A stretch of DNA of 64,000 nucleotides from Clavibacter sp. B3I6 (lineage in GTDB: Bacteria; Actinomycetota; Actinomycetes; Actinomycetales; Microbacteriaceae), in assembly GCF_030816895.1 (NCBI RefSeq), contig NZ_JAUSYL010000001.1:1116001-1180000 (forward strand). The letters are read 5' to 3'. The position numbers were made by a program, and so were the translations under genes. Positions 63,623 to 64,000 of the stretch are shown piece by piece. Under the pieces are notes generated by a model. It saw only the letters and a program-made list of their open reading frames with translations, searched no databases and was not told the origin of the DNA. Positions within the stretch are counted from its first letter, which is position 1. The number at the start of each line of letters is the position of its first letter.

Positions 63623-64000
63623 TCAGGCGGCCGCGCCGACCGGGATGCGCGCGAGAGCGCCGTCGCCGAGCGTGGTGATGGTCGGCGAGGCCGTCCCGGC
63701 CAGGGCGACCAGCCGCGCCCACGTGGTCACCGGACGCGCCTGCCCGCCCTGGAGGAGGAAGACCGAGGAGTCGGACGCGCTCTTGACGAACACGGATCCC
63801 TGGACCGTGCGGCCCACGGGGTCGAGCGCGCGGCACGTGGTGGGCACGAGGTCGCTGACGGGGAGGCCGGTGGATCCGGGGGCGGCCAGGGCGACGATCC
63901 CGCCCTGCGTCGCCAGGGACGTGACGCCGCCGCAGCGCACGAGCAGGGACAGGTTCTGCGCGGAGCGCGCGTACCCGTCCAGCGTCTGCTGCGGCACGAC
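63623..64000 (-). CDS. C-terminus of a secreted repeat protein (5' end beyond window)
   Basis: About 125 residues are visible and the frame is open to the window edge. Repeats of the type SVFLLQGGQARPVTTWARLVAL and SPTITTLGDGALARIPVG are beta-rich and found in C-terminal regions of actinobacterial cell-surface proteins and peptidoglycan hydrolases. Two cysteines are present. The catalytic or main domain lies outside the window, so the function cannot be told. Confidence 0.7.
   Translation of the reverse strand, partial: VVPQQTLDGYARSAQNLSLLVRCGGVTSLATQGGIVALAAPGSTGLPVSDLVPTTCRALDPVGRTVQGSVFVKSASDSSVFLLQGGQARPVTTWARLVALAGTASPTITTLGDGALARIPVGAAA

Overview
The window is very GC-rich actinobacterial chromosome. 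The gene content points to a member of the Microbacteriaceae, and Clavibacter is my best guess from protein style. This is inference, because no rRNA or species marker is present. Supporting signs are WhiB1 and WhiB2, the MtrA-MtrB-LpqB cassette followed by comF, hpf and secA, a whiB1/pdtaS pair, an Rv3235-family gene, a whiB2-manB-manA block, many GTG starts with GTGA overlaps, and many leaderless-type promoters (TANNNT 6-7 nt before the start codon). I see no prophage, IS element, CRISPR array or integron; this is core chromosome with a few accessory modules.

Layout. 1-4.9 kb: a TetR-controlled exporter operon (tetR, an MMPL exporter carrying two frameshifts and a degenerate ABC-ATPase-like tail, and a YhgE/Pip protein cut by the window edge). 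5-18.8 kb: housekeeping and accessory genes (SLC13/ArsB-like permease, MscS channel, glucose-6-phosphate dehydrogenase, GH15 glucoamylase-like enzyme, alpha/beta hydrolase, MarR-MFS pair, lipoprotein, amino-acid permease, membrane-anchored HNH nuclease). 18.9-21.9 kb: CarD, tRNA-Lys(CTT), a Bcp-type peroxiredoxin, WhiB1. 21.9-27.1 kb: PdtaS-like kinase, then an orphan CpaE-like/SAF-domain/unknown operon and an Rv3235-family gene. 27.2-36.1 kb: the conserved mtrA-mtrB-lpqB-comF-hpf-secA run.

36.2-44.3 kb: an uncharacterised but conserved membrane module (GPDPase-type membrane protein, DUF4129, DUF4350, MoxR ATPase, DUF58, TetR, SpoIIM-like, RDD). Here the RDD gene carries a frameshift. 44.4-48.9 kb: S-adenosylhomocysteinase, then a copper operon csoR-copZ-copA behind a double palindromic operator. 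49-58.7 kb: sugar-nucleotide and cell-envelope genes (manB, DUF3499, Rv3259-like protein, DUF5719, a 1026-residue GT2, whiB2, galE, manA). 58.9-64 kb: an acyl-CoA dehydrogenase, two O-antigen-ligase-like polytopic proteins, a GtrA-family protein and the end of a secreted repeat protein.

How it fits together. Three themes dominate: envelope homeostasis (MtrAB-LpqB, SecA, MscS, WhiB2, mannose/galactose supply, GT2, ligase-like proteins), stress and redox control (CarD, WhiB1, PdtaS, peroxiredoxin, CsoR/CopA/CopZ) and export pumps under local repressors (TetR-MMPL-YhgE, MarR-MFS). Three separate frame breaks, each a single extra base in a short homopolymer, fall in otherwise intact genes; they are either real decay or base-calling errors in the source assembly. 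Motif positions, membrane segments and lengths are read from the sequence. Family names are from recognition, without database searches.
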